Source: Anammoximicrobium sp032229885 (GTDB lineage Bacteria; Planctomycetota; Planctomycetia; Pirellulales; Pirellulaceae). From it: DNA of 18,596 bases. The stretch's first letter is position 1, and every line of letters begins with the position of its first letter. The position numbers were made by a program, and so were the translations under genes. Location: contig JAVYAJ010000331.1 of assembly GCA_032229885.1 (NCBI GenBank), positions 1-18,596 of the forward strand, given 5' to 3'. Of this stretch, positions 1 to 8,247 are shown in pieces. The notes beneath the pieces are model-generated. The model saw only the letters and a program-made list of their open reading frames with translations. It was not told the DNA's origin and did not search any database.

Positions 1-43
1 CTGGGGCGTTGCCCCAGGCTACGTTGGTGATGGCCTCCGGCCA
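1..43. repeat. Hairpin-bearing repeat fragment at window start
   Basis: Two perfect short palindromes lie in tandem. The stem CTGGGGC with loop GTT pairs with GCCCCAG at 1-17, and TGGCC with loop TCC pairs with GGCCA at 31-43. This head-to-tail arrangement of a GGGGC-type hairpin and a GGCC-type hairpin is, from memory, typical of small intergenic repeats in Planctomycete and related environmental genomes. The left part may be cut off by the window edge. Only one copy lies in this window, so the repeat status is inferred. Confidence 0.4.
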
Positions 44-126
44 ACAGGCTTCCTGTCGTCTGTGCTGTGCAACAGTCATTCCATGCCAATTTCACTTGAC
101 GCGGGCCAGTGCCCGCAACCCAAAGG

Positions 127-149
127 TGTACTGTACAGACCAGTGTACA
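127..149. promoter_or_regulatory. Cluster of TGTACA palindromes, possible operator
   Basis: TGTACA occurs at 132-137 and again at 144-149, and a one-mismatch version (TGTACT) lies at 127-132. The two perfect copies start 12 bp apart. Regularly spaced 6-bp palindromes upstream of a gene can be sites for a dimeric regulator. The regulator is unknown, the first gene starts about 280 bp away, and chance is a real alternative. Confidence 0.25.
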
Positions 150-229
150 AGATGCGCGCATGATACGGAGTAAGACTCTATTGATCTTTTTTCACCTCTG
201 TTGAATCGCGCAAAAGCTGACATGCGCCC

Positions 230-245
230 CTCCGCGTCTCTGCGT
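230..245 (+). repeat. CTC(C/T)GCGTCTCTGCGT dispersed repeat unit
   Basis: The 16-mer CTCCGCGTCTCTGCGT differs at one base from CTCTGCGTCTCTGCGT, which is the core of the perfect inverted repeat at 10321-10416. Having the same unit in two spacers about 10 kb apart supports a dispersed repeat family rather than a coincidence. Its function is unknown. Confidence 0.5.
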
Positions 246-432
246 CCGCGTCGTTCAATCGGACTTGACCGGCGGGCGGCAAGTGTCTATGGTCCCCGTG
301 CCGAACTTTGTCTGGGCGGCCCGCTCGGGGTGCGTCTATGGATGGACGCCGCGCCGATCGACGCCGAAGGCTGGAATTGTCGGGCGAGATGCTGGCAGTG
401 ACTGCAGTCTTGTGCAAGGAGTGCGGTGGGGC

Positions 433-2310
433 ATGAAGCCTTCAACCAAGCGTTTCCAACCGTGGTCGATCGCCTGTCTAGGGGTGTGCGTGGCGTTGCC
501 GATCGGCTGCACGTCGCCGCTGCTGCTGACGTCTTCTTCGTCGGGCGGCAAAGAGGCCAGGACGTTGGCCGAAGTGACGCCCGAGCCGGAGCGTGACGAC
601 GTTCTGCTGGTCAAGGACGTATCGAAGCCGTGGGGGCTGAACTACACGACGCTCGAAGGCGTCGCCCTGGTTACCGGCCTGAGCAAAACGGGCAGTGATC
701 CGCCGCCATCGCCGCAACGGGCGGCACTGCTCAGCGATATGCAGACGTACGAAGTCAAGAATCCCAACATGGTGCTGGCATCGGCGGAGACGTCGCTCGT
801 TCTCGTACGGTGCTTTCTGCCGCCCGGGGTTCGCAAGGGCGACCGGTGCGATGTCGAGGTGCGCGTTCCGTCCAAGTCCGAGACGTCCAGCCTGCGCGGC
901 GGGTGGCTGATGCGCGCTCGGCTGCGTCAAGTGGCCTTGGTCGACAGCACGCTTCACAGCGGGCACGTCGAAGGGCTGGCCGAAGGGCATGTGCTGGTCG
1001 ATGCGTTGTTCGATGGCCAGACCGACAAGGTCCGCGAGAGCCGGGGACGCGTGTTGGGCGGCGGCATCGCCTTGGCTTCGCGATCGATCGGCCTGGTCGT
1101 GGAGAGCGAGCAGCATTCCATCCGGACCAGCTCGCAGGCGGCGGCGGCGATCAATTCGCGGTTTCATACCTACGATCGCGGAATTAAACGAGGGGTCGCG
1201 ACGCCCAAGCGCGACGATTTTATCGAACTGGACGTGCATCCGCGGTATCGCCACAACCTGGTGCGATATGTCCGCATCATCCAGAACATCGCGGTGAGCG
1301 AGTCGCCCGTCGACCGCGTCCATCGACTGGAACAACTCGAACGCAAGCTGCTCGAACCCAACACGGCGCCCGCCGCGGCCTTGCAGCTCGAGGCCATTGG
1401 CAAGGAGGCCGTTCGGGTCCTGCAAAAAGGGCTGTCGTCCGGCGATCCCGAGGTGCGGTTCTACGCGGCCGAGTCGCTGGCGTACCTGGACGACGCGACG
1501 GCGGCGGACGAGCTAGCTCGAACCGCCCGCGACCTGCCCGCTTTTCGCTGGCACGCCATCGCCGCCCTGGCCGCGATGGATCACGTCGGCGCCTACGACG
1601 CCCTCGAGCGGCTGTTCCACGTGTCCAGCGCCGAGACGCGCTATGCCGCCTTTCGCGCGCTGCGGATGAAAAATCCGCTGGACCCGCTCGTCCGCGGCCG
1701 GATGCTTGGCGACGAATTTTCCTACCACACGCTGGACACCACAGGCCCGGCGATGGTCCATCTGTCGCGGTCGCGGGCAGCGGAAATCGTCGTGTTTGGG
1801 CAGAATCAAGAACTGGCCCACGTCGACTTTCTGTACGCGGGCAAGAACATCCTGCTCAAAGATTCGGGCGACGGCCGCATCAAGGTTTCGCGGTTCGCGC
1901 CCGGCGAGGAAGATCGGCAGCAGTTCTGTACACGAAAGCTCGACGACGTCGTCCAGACGCTCGTCCAAATCGGAGGCGGATACGACGAAGTCGTCGAGTT
2001 TTTCCAGGACGCCAAACGCAAAGAGTGCCTTGCGGCGCGCGTCGTCGTGGACGCCTTGCCGCGGCCCAACCGCGAACGCCGCTCGGCGGCTGACAATCCG
2101 TCCGACGAGCCGTCGTCCGACGAGGCGTCGCGAAACGTCGCCAGCCCCCTGCCCGATATGTTCCGTGAAAACGCGTCGCCCGGAGGCGACGTCCATTGGG
2201 AGGACGGCGAGCGAACCAGCCGCCTGTCGCCGGATATCAGCCCCGACGCCGCGGCGGAGGATGACCAGGGCATGTGGACCCGCGTCAAAGGTTGGTTCCG
2301 CCCCGGATGA
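433..2310 (+). CDS. FlgI (P-ring)-like lipoprotein with HEAT-like repeats
   Basis: This 625-residue protein starts at ATG 433, just before a hydrophobic signal (residues 11-24) ending in a lipobox-like LPIGC (Cys26), so it is probably a lipoprotein. An AAGGAG-type ribosome site lies about 12 bases upstream. Residues about 60-245 resemble flagellar P-ring protein FlgI: EGVALVTGLSKTG matches the GLVVGLNGTGD region, CFLPPGVRKGDRCDVEV matches LPPFA..G...DV.V, SSLRGGWLM matches the SLRGG block, and AAAAINSRF is FlgI-like. Residues about 320-410 form HEAT-like helical repeats (DPEVRFYAAESLAYL, SAETRYAAFRAL). The acidic, Ser-rich tail is probably disordered. FlgI normally forms the periplasmic ring around the flagellar rod, but no flagellar gene is nearby, so this is more likely a lineage-specific envelope protein using the FlgI fold. 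It lies 110 bp upstream of smc on the same strand. Confidence 0.85.
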   Translation: MKPSTKRFQPWSIACLGVCVALPIGCTSPLLLTSSSSGGKEARTLAEVTPEPERDDVLLVKDVSKPWGLNYTTLEGVALVTGLSKTGSDPPPSPQRAALLSDMQTYEVKNPNMVLASAETSLVLVRCFLPPGVRKGDRCDVEVRVPSKSETSSLRGGWLMRARLRQVALVDSTLHSGHVEGLAEGHVLVDALFDGQTDKVRESRGRVLGGGIALASRSIGLVVESEQHSIRTSSQAAAAINSRFHTYDRGIKRGVATPKRDDFIELDVHPRYRHNLVRYVRIIQNIAVSESPVDRVHRLEQLERKLLEPNTAPAAALQLEAIGKEAVRVLQKGLSSGDPEVRFYAAESLAYLDDATAADELARTARDLPAFRWHAIAALAAMDHVGAYDALERLFHVSSAETRYAAFRALRMKNPLDPLVRGRMLGDEFSYHTLDTTGPAMVHLSRSRAAEIVVFGQNQELAHVDFLYAGKNILLKDSGDGRIKVSRFAPGEEDRQQFCTRKLDDVVQTLVQIGGGYDEVVEFFQDAKRKECLAARVVVDALPRPNRERRSAADNPSDEPSSDEASRNVASPLPDMFRENASPGGDVHWEDGERTSRLSPDISPDAAAEDDQGMWTRVKGWFRPG

Positions 2311-2317
2311 ACCGATG

Positions 2318-2388
2318 GTGGTGTGGGCGGCGAACGGTCGGCGCCCAACGTCCGACCGACGCGCGGCCGCTCGCCTTGACGCCACACC
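2318..2388 (+). promoter_or_regulatory. Nested inverted repeats in the smc leader
   Basis: In the 110-bp gap before smc, GGTGTGG (2320-2326) can pair with CCACACC (2382-2388). Inside that arm, CGGTCGG (2335-2341) pairs perfectly with CCGACCG (2352-2358) around a 10-base loop. No T-run follows, so it is not a classical terminator. It could be an mRNA structure modulating read-through or smc translation, or simply a result of GC-rich sequence. Confidence 0.3.
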
Positions 2389-2420
2389 GTCGGCCCGGCA
2401 CAACGGAGTAACGGGGAATC

Positions 2421-5400
2421 ATGCTCAAAGCGCTGGAATTGATCGGCTTCAAAAGCTTTGCCGACAAGACGCGATTCGAGTTCCCGGACGGAATCACGGT
2501 CGTCGTGGGACCCAATGGATCCGGCAAGTCCAACGTCGTCGACGGCCTGAAGTGGGTGCTGGGCGAACAGAGCGCCAAGAGCTTGCGCGGCCAGGAAATG
2601 TCCGACGTGATCTTCAAAGGCGCCGGCAGCCGCAAGCCGTTGAACACGGCCGAAGCCACCGTGGTGTTCGACAACTCGCAGCGCGTCTTTTCGGTCGACG
2701 CGCCCGAGGTCCACGTGACGCGCCGCGTCTATCGCAGCGGCGAAGGCGAATATCTGATCAATGGCAAGCCCTGCCGGCTGCGAGATATCCGAGACCTGTT
2801 CCGTGGCACAGGGGTCGGCGTGGACGCCTATTGTCTGATCGAGCAGGGCAAGGTGGACAGCTTGCTCCAGGCCAACGCGCGCGATCGCCGGGCCATCTTC
2901 GAGGAAGCGGCCGGCATCAGCCGGTTCAAAGCCAAGAAGGTCGAGGCGCAACGCCGCCTCGAGCGGGTCCAACAGAATCTGCTGCGGCTGTCCGACATCG
3001 TCGAGGAGGTCGACAACCGCCTGCGGAGCGTGCGCGCCCAGGCGGCCAAGGCCCAGCGATACCGCGAATACGGCGAGCGGCTGCAACAGTTGCGAACCCA
3101 GGTCGGACTGACCGACTGGCGGCGATTGTCGGACCGGCTGATCGAGGTCGAACGCGAGCTCGATCAACTGCGAGCCGACGCGGCCCAGACGGCTCAGGCG
3201 TGTGCGTCGCTGGACGAACGGCTGCGGAGCGTCGAGGCGATCGTCGAGCAGGCCAGCGAGCGATTGCGCGCGCTGGACGCCGAACTGGCGGGGACTCGCG
3301 AACAGATATCCGCCCGCGTGGCGGCGGCGGACGAAGCTCGGACGCGCAGCGCCGAGTTCGAGGACGAGACGCGGCGGCAACGCCAGCGGCTGCGGGCGAT
3401 GACGCATCGCGCGGGCAACCTGGGGAATCATCTCCGCACCGTCGAGGCCGGGCTGGCGCAGGCCGAATCCGAGCACGCGCGGGCGGCGAGCGAGTTGGCC
3501 CAGCGCCGCCGGGCGGCCGAGGAACTGGCGCAGCATCTGGCGCAGGTGCGCCAAGCGGCCGAAACGCGCCGTCGGCGACACTTCGAGTCGCTGCGGGCAA
3601 TCGCCGCACTGAGCAATCGGATCGCGCCGCTCGAATCGGCCGTTGCGGCCGGAGCCGAGCGGGTCGAGCGGACGGAACGCCGTTTGGCGGAGCTAGACAA
3701 CACAGTCGCCCAAATCGCAGCGGAATGGGACGCCTGTCGAGCCGCCGAAACCAAGCACGTGGCCGAAACGCTGCGCCACACAGCGGCGCTCGAGGCTTCG
3801 AGCGCCCAACTGGCCGAGCAGCGGCGCGTGCTGGCCCGACGCCAACAGGAGCTTGCCATCCTGCACGGCAAGCTGGCGGGCGCCACCCAGCGGGCCGAGG
3901 TGCTGGACGAGCTCGAGCGACAACTGGCCGGACTGAGCGTCGGCGTTCAAGAGGTGCTGGCGGCCGTCCGACAACATCCCGAGCAATTCACGGACGAGGT
4001 CCACGGGGTGGTCGCCGACCTGATCGAGGCCAGCGTCGAGTTGGCCCCGATGGTCGATGCGGCTCTGGGCGAAACAGCTCAGTATCTCGTCGTCTCGGGC
4101 AACCGATTCATCAAACGGATCGAGACCGGCGAGTTCCAACCGGCGGGCCGCGTGGGCTTGGTGCGATTGGACGCCCTGCCCGCGGCCTCGTCGCCGATGT
4201 TCGGCCCGCTGCTCCTGCCCGGTCGAGGCGACTTGCACGGACGGCCCGGCATCATCGGCCGGGCGGACCAATTGGCGCGGAGCGCGGAACCGTTCCGTTC
4301 GTTGTTGCAACATCTGCTCGGAGACACATGGTTCGTGCACAGCCTGGCCGACGCGTTGGCCCTGGGCAAGACCGTTGGCCGAGGCCTGCGGTTCGTGGCG
4401 ACCAACGGCGAAGTCTTGCAGGCGGACGGAACGCTGGTTGTCGGCCCGATCCAGGTCAGCTCGGGATTGATTTCGCGGCGCAGCGAACTACGCGCTTTAC
4501 AATCCGAACTCCACGACCTGCAGGCGCGAATCGCCCAATTCACGGACGAGATCGCGCGCCTGGATGAAAACATGGATCGGCACGAGCGCCAGCATCAGTT
4601 GTTGGCCGACGCCTGCCGCCAGGCCGATGCGGCTTTGGCGGAACATCGTGTCCGCGTACGCGCGGCCGAAGAACGCCATCGCGCCGTGGATCACGAGCGA
4701 CAAACGCTCGCCGAAGAACGTCGAGCGGCGCAGACCGCGCTCGAGACGGCGCGGCGCCAACTGGACGAGGGCAGTCGCGAACTGGCCGAACACGAGACGG
4801 CCATCGCGGCGTTGGAGGCGGAAATTCAACAGGACGACCAGCGGCTGGAACAGATCAAGACCCAGGCCGAGCTGGGACGGACAGAGCTGACGCGAGCCGA
4901 GGTCGAAACGGCGCGGTGCGAGCAACGGCTCGAGTCGCTGCAGGTTCAGCGAGTCCAATTCGAGACGGACCAGCGCGAGCGCGCGCGGGCGATCGCCGAT
5001 GCCGAAGCCCAGCTTCAACAAATCCTGCAACGCCAGGGGCAGACGGAACTGCACGCGCTGCGACTGGCTTCCGAGCTGGCGGAACTGTACGTTCGCAAGC
5101 AGCAGCTCGCCGAGCAGATCGATCGCCAGCACCAGACTCGCCAACAGGCCGCGAGCCAACGCGCCGCGTGGAACGCCGAGCTCGAGGGACTGCGCCACCG
5201 ATTGCGGACAGTCGAAGACCAGCAGCACAAGCACGAGCTGGCCGCGGGTGAATGGCAGCACGAACGCAACGCCCTGGCCGCTCGCTTGCGCGAGGACTAT
5301 GGGATCGACATCGCGGCGGCCACGCAACAAGAAGAGACGGCCGAACAGGAGCAACGTCGAGCCGAGGTCGAGGCGGAGATCAACGATCTGCGGAACAAGA

Positions 5401-6080
5401 TCAACCGCATCGGGGCCGTGAACCTGGATGCGCTCGACGAGCTGGATGGCCTGGACCAACGGTTCCGCGCGCTGTCCGACCAATTCACCGACCTGACGCA
5501 GGCCAAGGAATCGCTCGAGCGAATCATCAAGAAAATCAACGCCGACAGTCGGCGGCTGTTCGTCGAAACGCTGGACGCGATCCGGGCGAACTTCCAGACG
5601 CTGTACCGCAAAGCCTTTGGCGGCGGTCGCGCCGATCTGGTGCTCGAGGCGGACAAGGATCCGCTCGAGGCAGGCGTGGAAATCGTGGCCACGCCGCCGG
5701 GCAAGCCCTCGTTCAGCAATTCGTTGCTGAGCGGCGGCGAAAAGGCGTTGACCGCCGTCGCCCTGCTGATGGCCATCTTTCAGTTTCGTCCCAGCCCGTT
5801 CTGCATTCTGGACGAGGTCGACGCGCCGTTCGACGAGGCCAACATCGGCCGTTTCGTCAACGTACTGAAGGACTTTTTGGCGTCGACCAAGTTCGTCATC
5901 GTCAGCCACTCGAAAAAGACCATGACCGTGGCCAACACGCTGTACGGGATCACGATGCAGGAATCCGGCGTGTCCAAACGCGTCTCGGTCCGCTTCGAGG
6001 ACGTCAGTGAAGACGGTCAGATCAGCCCGGAAGCCGTGCGCCGCGAAGACGCCGCGCGCGCGGCGCCATCGGCCGCCTGA
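2421..6080 (+). CDS. smc: Chromosome segregation/condensation ATPase SMC
   Basis: This is a full-length SMC of 1219 residues, the usual size for bacterial SMC. It dimerises and, with ScpAB, extrudes and compacts chromosomal loops in the cytoplasm. The N-terminal head begins MLKALELIGFKSFADKT and carries the Walker A motif GPNGSGKS at residues 30-37. Two long coiled-coil arms (about 165-505 and 690-1030, rich in Glu, Arg, Gln and Ala) flank a hinge (about 505-690, with DEVHGVVADLI and ISRRSEL). The C-terminal head has the ABC signature LSGGEKALTA (from 1103), Walker B FCILDEVDAPFDEAN (LDEVDA at 1130-1135) and a VIVSHSKKTM switch histidine. The start has GGAG 12 bases upstream and GGGGA just before the ATG. 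No scpA or scpB lies in the window. All key residues are present, so the protein should be active. Confidence 0.98.
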   Translation: MLKALELIGFKSFADKTRFEFPDGITVVVGPNGSGKSNVVDGLKWVLGEQSAKSLRGQEMSDVIFKGAGSRKPLNTAEATVVFDNSQRVFSVDAPEVHVTRRVYRSGEGEYLINGKPCRLRDIRDLFRGTGVGVDAYCLIEQGKVDSLLQANARDRRAIFEEAAGISRFKAKKVEAQRRLERVQQNLLRLSDIVEEVDNRLRSVRAQAAKAQRYREYGERLQQLRTQVGLTDWRRLSDRLIEVERELDQLRADAAQTAQACASLDERLRSVEAIVEQASERLRALDAELAGTREQISARVAAADEARTRSAEFEDETRRQRQRLRAMTHRAGNLGNHLRTVEAGLAQAESEHARAASELAQRRRAAEELAQHLAQVRQAAETRRRRHFESLRAIAALSNRIAPLESAVAAGAERVERTERRLAELDNTVAQIAAEWDACRAAETKHVAETLRHTAALEASSAQLAEQRRVLARRQQELAILHGKLAGATQRAEVLDELERQLAGLSVGVQEVLAAVRQHPEQFTDEVHGVVADLIEASVELAPMVDAALGETAQYLVVSGNRFIKRIETGEFQPAGRVGLVRLDALPAASSPMFGPLLLPGRGDLHGRPGIIGRADQLARSAEPFRSLLQHLLGDTWFVHSLADALALGKTVGRGLRFVATNGEVLQADGTLVVGPIQVSSGLISRRSELRALQSELHDLQARIAQFTDEIARLDENMDRHERQHQLLADACRQADAALAEHRVRVRAAEERHRAVDHERQTLAEERRAAQTALETARRQLDEGSRELAEHETAIAALEAEIQQDDQRLEQIKTQAELGRTELTRAEVETARCEQRLESLQVQRVQFETDQRERARAIADAEAQLQQILQRQGQTELHALRLASELAELYVRKQQLAEQIDRQHQTRQQAASQRAAWNAELEGLRHRLRTVEDQQHKHELAAGEWQHERNALAARLREDYGIDIAAATQQEETAEQEQRRAEVEAEINDLRNKINRIGAVNLDALDELDGLDQRFRALSDQFTDLTQAKESLERIIKKINADSRRLFVETLDAIRANFQTLYRKAFGGGRADLVLEADKDPLEAGVEIVATPPGKPSFSNSLLSGGEKALTAVALLMAIFQFRPSPFCILDEVDAPFDEANIGRFVNVLKDFLASTKFVIVSHSKKTMTVANTLYGITMQESGVSKRVSVRFEDVSEDGQISPEAVRREDAARAAPSAA

Positions 6081-6368
6081 CGATCAGGCCATGTGGCCGC
6101 AACCGGATGGACGCGCGGGACCGCAACGGACGCGACGGAGCGCGTCCCTCCAGGACGACGCCCTTCCCTGCGTTCGCCGCCCAGTCATTTCGATTGCTAC
6201 ATATCTCGTGCCAGATCGTTCTGCTGGTAATCTGGAACGACTTCTCGTTCCCTGTCCCGTCAATTCTGATTTATGGCATGATACGCGGCGGAACCTGGCG
6301 AAAGGCGAGTGTTCGGTGGGGCTTGTCCCGGCGGTCAGGAGGACGTCTTTTGGCGGGCGTTTCCTCGC
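6081..6368. other. Convergent spacer between smc and the lipoprotein gene
   Basis: Two convergent genes end here. The spacer is largely filled by the dispersed repeat at 6122-6277 with its hairpin at 6128-6147. A 7-bp inverted repeat (AGGCGAG at 6303-6309, CTCGCCT at 6364-6370) reaches into the lipoprotein stop codon. The hairpin could act as a bidirectional transcript end, but there is no poly-T tract. Small open frames in the spacer have no support. Confidence 0.55.
6122..6277 (+). repeat. Dispersed repeat, copy A, with REP-like hairpin head
   Basis: This stretch is homologous to 10739-10898. Both copies share a perfect block containing the hairpin (stem GGACGCG, loop ACGGAG, stem CGCGTCC, then CTCC), here at 6128-6151. 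The landmarks GTCATT (6184), CCAGATC (6211), CTGGTAA (6224) and TCTCGTTC (6243) then follow in the same order and near-identical spacing as in copy B. Landmark offsets differ only by 1-2 base indels, so the whole block is related, not just the hairpin. The copy begins about 40 bp after the smc stop. There is no coding potential on either strand. Confidence 0.75.
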
Positions 6369-6830
6369 CTAGTGGCTGGTGAGCTGAAAATCGGCCGATT
6401 CCGTTCCGCCCTCTGGAACGTCAAAGCTGAGCGCCGGCTTGTTCGGATCACTGTACTGCGCCGGGATCGACGAGCCCTTGGGCTCGGCGATCACAAGATG
6501 GTCGGGCGGAACCATGGGTGGCTCTTGCGGCGCATCGTCAAGGGCTGTCGTGAAATAAACTTGGTTTGTCCCTACCATGGCGCCCTGCTTGCCCGGGATG
6601 GACCCGCGGTCCAAACGGTACTCTCCGCCTGAGCCCGTCTTGCCCATCCCGACGAATTTCGCTCCTTCGCCGACAAACACCACGGTTACCCCTTCCAGCG
6701 GCTTGCCGTCAAGCGAGACGCTGCCGGAGACAGCGGCCGTTCTGACGTTCAGACCGGATTTTCCGCAACCGGACACCATGACAGCCACGGACAACAGCAA
6801 GCGCGCGACGCACATTGATCGGCCGATCAT
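6369..6830 (-). CDS. Small lipoprotein with transthyretin-like (carboxypeptidase regulatory-like) domain
   Basis: This 153-residue protein begins with a lipoprotein signal: MIGRSMCVARLLLSVAVMV followed by the lipobox SGC (Cys22). The start at 6830 is chosen because GGGGA lies just upstream; in-frame ATGs at 6863 and 6950 would bury the signal and lack ribosome sites. The mature part is a beta-sandwich of the type common in Planctomycetes. AAVSGSVSLDGKPLEGVTVVFV starts the domain (about 31-55), GGEYRLDRGSIPGKQGAMVGTNQVYFT is the central block, and IPAQYSDPNKPALSFDVPEGG is the usual C-terminal block. Such proteins are thought to be envelope-bound and of structural or binding role; no catalytic site is visible. 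It lies 125 bp downstream of the DUF1559 gene, the usual pairing, and is probably cotranscribed with it. Confidence 0.88.
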   Translation of the reverse strand: MIGRSMCVARLLLSVAVMVSGCGKSGLNVRTAAVSGSVSLDGKPLEGVTVVFVGEGAKFVGMGKTGSGGEYRLDRGSIPGKQGAMVGTNQVYFTTALDDAPQEPPMVPPDHLVIAEPKGSSIPAQYSDPNKPALSFDVPEGGTESADFQLTSH

Positions 6831-6955
6831 GTTGTTCCCCAAAAAGACGTTTCTCGATGTCATTGGAGCGTCGGAATGTCGCTCGAAAGCCCCACGTTCG
6901 AGCCAGACGCCCGCCCGAGCCCGCCGCGCCGCCTTGTTCTGCCGGTCCAAATCCG

Positions 6956-7972
6956 CTAGGGCATCTGCACCGAGTCGCCGTCATGGATGTAAGCCAGGCG
7001 GCAAAGAAGCAGGTAGTCAATGTTGTCGGGAACGAACCGCACCGATGCGTCGCCCAAGACGAAGTGAACGCCACCGGGATGTTCACTGGAAAAGACCCCG
7101 GCCGTGCGGCAAGTATAGGCGGGCGCCTGCTGGGTGGTGTTGATCGTGAAATTCATGACGTCGGTCCAAGCGTAGGTGATCGGCAAGCTGGAACTGGAAC
7201 TGGTGGCCCGGCCGAACATGTGCGTATACAGGCCGAACATCGCGAACGGCCCCCAATGGATGCCGCCGCACGCCGCCGGCACGTTGTACAGCGCTTCGCC
7301 GACCGCGATGCTGTTGCTCAAGCCATCCCTGACCTGGGCCATGCGGCAACCTTGCTGCGCGCCGAACATTCCCTGCCGAATGTCCGACGTCTGGTTGGCG
7401 AAGGCGCCGCTAGTCTCGCTGAAGTGTCCCCCGGAAAAGAACCAGTTAGTCCGGTAACCGCCTTGGGGGTTCGTTAAGTAATGCTCGTAAGTTGTGGTGT
7501 AGGGCTTGAACTCGCCCTTGTTCCGAGCGCTGGGACATTCGTAGACCTCGATCCGCACCGCCAGATGCGGCGCGTTGACATCGGCGTCGACGATGTCGCC
7601 GGCGCCATTGCCGAGTCCTGGATAATAGCCCCTGCCGAATGCGTAGCTGAAATCCAGATTGTCCCACAATGCCTGCTGTTCGATGAACGGCAGGATCAGG
7701 GCCCAACCCGGCGTGTTCTTCACCCCACCGACGTAATTGGTTTTAGCCAACGCGCCGGAATTGATCACGCCCGGGGGAAATGTTCCGTGGGTGCTACAAT
7801 AATTCTGCAGACCCAAACCGATCTGTTTGCCATTGTTGGCGCACTGAGATCGCCGCGCAGCTTCGCGGGCCGCCTGCACCGCCGGCAACAACAAAGCGAC
7901 CAAAAGCCCGATGATCGCGATCACCACCAGCAGTTCCACCAAAGTGAAGCCTCGATGTCTTGGGTTGCGCAT
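6956..7972 (-). CDS. DUF1559 prepilin-type protein
   Basis: This 338-residue protein belongs to the DUF1559 family expanded in Planctomycetes. MRNPRHRG is followed by the type IV prepilin-like segment FTLVELLVVIAIIGLLVALL: cleavage is expected after Gly8 and Glu sits at +5. The conserved PAVQAAREAARRSQCANN follows. The C-terminus carries the family's H-x9-D-G-type motif as HPGGVHFVLGDA (His298 to Asp308) with Ala in place of the usual Gly. The start at 7972 has GGAGG 8 bases upstream; the longer frame from 8170 adds 66 residues before the prepilin peptide and is rejected. The family is presumed exported by a type II/IV pilus-like route and assembled or anchored at the envelope. Function is unknown. 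Confidence 0.95.
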   Translation of the reverse strand: MRNPRHRGFTLVELLVVIAIIGLLVALLLPAVQAAREAARRSQCANNGKQIGLGLQNYCSTHGTFPPGVINSGALAKTNYVGGVKNTPGWALILPFIEQQALWDNLDFSYAFGRGYYPGLGNGAGDIVDADVNAPHLAVRIEVYECPSARNKGEFKPYTTTYEHYLTNPQGGYRTNWFFSGGHFSETSGAFANQTSDIRQGMFGAQQGCRMAQVRDGLSNSIAVGEALYNVPAACGGIHWGPFAMFGLYTHMFGRATSSSSSLPITYAWTDVMNFTINTTQQAPAYTCRTAGVFSSEHPGGVHFVLGDASVRFVPDNIDYLLLCRLAYIHDGDSVQMP

Positions 7973-8170
7973 GAGACTGCCCTCCGAAGGATCGGGAATG
8001 AAAAGACAATTCCTGAAACGCAGGACACCTGGCCGAATCGCTCCCAGACAAACGACCAAGCCTGTGACGCCAAGTCGCATCGCTCGGTCTCGCCGTCTTG
8101 CCGCCTGTGCCGTCTTCATCGGGAACCTTTTGGGCTTCAGATACAACCGCGGTGCACACCTTACCAGCAT

Positions 8171-8198
8171 ATTGTACGCCGAGCCATTGCATTTTCAA
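8171..8198 (-). promoter_or_regulatory. Sigma-70-like promoter for the DUF1559 gene
   Basis: On the minus strand TTGAAA (8198-8193) is followed after 16 bases by TACAAT (8176-8171), close to the TTGACA/TATAAT consensus. Transcription would start near 8164, giving a leader of about 190 bases before the DUF1559 start codon, and could continue through the lipoprotein gene. Confidence 0.4.
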
Positions 8199-8247
8199 TG
8201 CCCTTTCCCGCCTCCGCGTCTCCATCGGTCTGTGGATCCGAAGTTGA

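Larger units (their letters stand above)
1..432. other. Non-coding spacer upstream of the FlgI-like gene
   Basis: No convincing coding sequence is present; short open frames on both strands lack ribosome binding sites and family resemblance. The spacer holds the hairpins at 1-43, a cluster of TGTACA-type palindromes at 127-149 and a CTCCGCGTCTCTGCGT repeat unit at 230-245. An open frame runs into the following gene from position 265, but the part before 433 has no signal peptide or domain and is taken as untranslated leader. No clear sigma-70 promoter was found. Confidence 0.6.

Noticed and set aside
433..2310. Interpretation as part of a flagellar operon
   Set aside because: No other flagellar gene (rod, hook, L-ring, FlgA) is present, and the HEAT-like extension is atypical of true FlgI.
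1706..4567. Long plus-strand open frame of 953 codons across the end of the FlgI-like gene and the first part of smc
   Set aside because: It is in a different frame from the well-supported smc gene, its product is a featureless Arg/Gly/Ala/Pro-rich string, and long shadow frames are expected at this GC content.
4497..5909. Minus-strand open frame of 470 codons opposite smc
   Set aside because: It is antisense to conserved smc coding sequence including the ABC signature, with no ribosome site or family resemblance.
6128..6147. Classical intrinsic terminator of smc
   Set aside because: The stem is strong but no T-run follows, and the same hairpin occurs in another context as part of a dispersed repeat.
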